From Pseudomonadota bacterium (GTDB lineage Bacteria; Pseudomonadota; Gammaproteobacteria; Xanthomonadales; Rhodanobacteraceae), in assembly GCA_021787175.1 (NCBI GenBank), contig JAJYMF010000078.1:1-7315 (forward strand): 7,315 nt of DNA, given 5' to 3'. The notes beneath the pieces are model-generated. The model did no database searches. It had not been told where the DNA came from and saw nothing but the letters and a program-made list of their open reading frames with translations. Position 1 is the stretch's first letter. Every line of letters begins with the position of its first letter. This document shows, one piece after another, positions 5,550 through 7,315 of the stretch. A program made the position numbers and the translations under genes.

Positions 5550-7315
5550 TCACTTCGGCGCCGGACCCTTGACCACGGTGGCCAGATGATCGGGCCGCAG
5601 CCAGGCCTTGAACGCCGCCTGGACTTCGGGCGCGGTCAGGGCCAGATAGCGCTGCGCGGCCCGCGTCGGCTCGTCCAGCGGCAGGCCCATCTGCGCGTAG
5701 TAGAGCAGGCGGCCGGCGATGCTGCCGGTGCTCGATTCGCCGAGCGGAATGCTGCGGATCAGCAGCGCCTTGGCACGGGTAAGCTCGGTCGGCGTGACCG
5801 GCTGATCCTGCATCTGCCTGAGATCGCGCACCACCAGCGCGCGTGCCTGGGCGACCTTGTCCGGATCGCAGCCGTAGCTCACCGAGTAGCGGCTGCGCGT
5901 CAGGCCCCAGTCGAAGGCGGTACCGACGGTGTAGACCAGCCCCGATTTCTCGCGCAGGTCGCGGTACAGGCGCGAGGCGTAGAAGCCGCCGCCCAGCACC
6001 TGGTTGCCGAGATTGAGCGCGTAGCGGTCCGGACTCTTGAGGTTCAGCCCGAGGTTCTGCACCAGCGCGACGCTGTCCTGCAGCGAGGTGGTGTCCGGTA
6101 CCACCGCCTGCGAGGGCACGTTGAGCGGGATCGGCGCCAGCTCGACATCGGGCTTCGGACCTTCGGCCTTCCAGGCGCCGAAGTACTGCGTCACCACGCG
6201 CTCGGCTTCGGCCGGCGTGACCTTGCCGATCACCACGATGGTGGTCATGTCGGGGCGGAACACCGTGGCGTGGTAGGCCTTGACGTCGGCGAGGGTGAGT
6301 TTCATAACGCCCTGCGGCGTGGCCTCGCGCAGGGTCGGATCGTGGGCCGGCACCAGCGCCTTGGTGATCGCACGGCCGTAGAGATAACCCGGCGACTCGA
6401 GTTCACCGGCCAGCGCGCGCGCGGTCTGCATCTGCACCACCGCGAACGCCTGCGGCGGCAGCGCCGGATGCAGCTCGTCGTCGGCGAGCAGTTGCACGCC
6501 GCGCGCGAAGTGCGCCGCCGGCACCGCCAGCGAGAACGAGGTGCCGGCGCCGACATCGGCGCTGATGTCGTCCAGCGCCTTCAGGTAGGCCAGCCGGTCG
6601 AGCGTCTGCGTGCCGTACTCGAACAGGCCGCCCAGCACGCTGCCGACGCCCTTCTGGCCCGGCGGGGTCTGCAGGTCGGCGTTGTTGCGGATGGCGCCGT
6701 ACACCTGCACGGTGTCGCTGACGTTTTCCGGCTGCACGATCAGCTTGATGCCGTTGGCCAGCGTGGTCACCGTCGGCTGCACGGTCGAGGTCGGCACTTC
6801 CAGCCGCGCCAGCGCGCGTTCGGCCCAGGCCGGCAGCTTGACCGCGCCCTCGGGCGCGCCGCCGAACGACTCGGCGCCGCCGAAGCCCTTGCCGGCGATC
6901 GGCTTGCCGGAGCTCTGCGGGGTGAGGATCGCGGTGATCGCGTGCTGCGGATCCAGCGCCGCGCGCGCGACGCGATCGACGTCGGCCACCGTGACCGCCT
7001 CGATCGCGCCCTTGATCGCCTCCGGCGAATCCAGACCCTCGAAGGCCAGTGCCGACGACCAGGCGTTGGCCAGCCCGCTGATCGAGTTCTTCTGGAACTC
7101 GAGGCGGGCGATGGCGTTGCGCTTGGCGGCCTCGACCAGGTCGGCCGGCACGCCGTGCTTCAGCGTCGCCGCCAGCGTGGTGTTGATCTCGGCGAGCAGC
7201 GCCTGCGCATCGCCGCCCTTGGGAAAGGCGCCGACCGCGAAGCCCAGACCGGCGCCGGGAAACGCCGCGTACTGGAAGCCGGCGAACAGCGCCTTGCCCT
7301 GCGGCACCAGCGCGT
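5550..7315 (-). CDS. M16-family zinc peptidase, C-terminal part of a two-unit protein (5' end beyond window)
   Basis: The frame is open from the right edge to a stop at 5550, giving 588 visible residues ending VVKGPAPK. It covers the end of the first M16 unit (roughly 7315-6830) and a full second unit. The second unit begins with TTLANGIKLIVQPENVSDTV and includes the M16 C-terminal arginine/tyrosine segment GGGFYASRLYRDLREKSGLVY near 5930-5996. Where an active unit would have HxxEH, this one has SVLGG (6627-6641), so the second half is non-catalytic. The zinc site should be in the first unit, outside the window. This arrangement matches periplasmic or envelope pitrilysin-like peptidases of about 900 residues that degrade peptides; the full length here is inferred. 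An internal GTG at 7307 is not a plausible start because homology continues beyond it. The gene ends at its own terminator and shows no functional link to the pigment genes. Confidence 0.88.
   Translation of the reverse strand, partial: ALVPQGKALFAGFQYAAFPGAGLGFAVGAFPKGGDAQALLAEINTTLAATLKHGVPADLVEAAKRNAIARLEFQKNSISGLANAWSSALAFEGLDSPEAIKGAIEAVTVADVDRVARAALDPQHAITAILTPQSSGKPIAGKGFGGAESFGGAPEGAVKLPAWAERALARLEVPTSTVQPTVTTLANGIKLIVQPENVSDTVQVYGAIRNNADLQTPPGQKGVGSVLGGLFEYGTQTLDRLAYLKALDDISADVGAGTSFSLAVPAAHFARGVQLLADDELHPALPPQAFAVVQMQTARALAGELESPGYLYGRAITKALVPAHDPTLREATPQGVMKLTLADVKAYHATVFRPDMTTIVVIGKVTPAEAERVVTQYFGAWKAEGPKPDVELAPIPLNVPSQAVVPDTTSLQDSVALVQNLGLNLKSPDRYALNLGNQVLGGGFYASRLYRDLREKSGLVYTVGTAFDWGLTRSRYSVSYGCDPDKVAQARALVVRDLRQMQDQPVTPTELTRAKALLIRSIPLGESSTGSIAGRLLYYAQMGLPLDEPTRAAQRYLALTAPEVQAAFKAWLRPDHLATVVKGPAPK

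Noticed and set aside
5550..7307. GTG at 7307 as the start of a complete 585-residue peptidase
   Set aside because: The reading frame and M16 similarity continue to the window edge and the first unit would lack its zinc-binding half, so the gene is cut by the window.

Overview
The window is high-GC DNA (roughly 70% G+C by eye) from a Gram-negative bacterium. Outer-membrane lipid-carrier, LolA-like, MMPL-exporter and lipoprotein genes all fit a proteobacterium. The combination with a 3-hydroxybenzoate-forming chorismatase suggests a gammaproteobacterium of the Xanthomonadales type. That placement rests on gene content only and is moderately confident.

Left part (1-3373, minus strand): six genes, each overlapping the next, form one end of an aryl-polyene/xanthomonadin-type pigment operon. 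In transcription order they are an acyl carrier protein, a six-helix membrane protein of the COG4648 type, a short hot-dog dehydratase, an LpxL/HtrB-like acyltransferase, a LolA-like periplasmic carrier and the N-terminus of an MMPL-type exporter that runs off the left edge. Ketosynthases, ketoreductase and aryl:ACP ligase are not in this window and would be expected further left.

Middle (3374-4501): a 75-bp divergent promoter region with a small AT-rich island separates the operon from a plus-strand chorismatase (XanB2/Hyg5 family). This enzyme should convert chorismate to 3-hydroxybenzoate and related hydroxybenzoates, the likely aryl starter of the pigment. Starter supply, carrier protein, dehydration, acyl transfer and transport to the outer membrane therefore sit together.

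Right part (4502-7315): a non-coding stretch of about 150 bp holds two inverted repeats, one REP-like and probably used as a terminator. A minus-strand lipoprotein follows, combining a YbaY-like domain with a second C-terminal domain. Then come a clear intrinsic terminator and the C-terminal 588 residues of a two-unit M16 zinc-protease-family protein that enters from the right edge. I see no tRNA, rRNA, CRISPR array, insertion sequence or phage gene. The pigment locus belongs to a known type. I did not find evidence of an undescribed system, but several details of gene overlap, start codons and repeats deserve a check.
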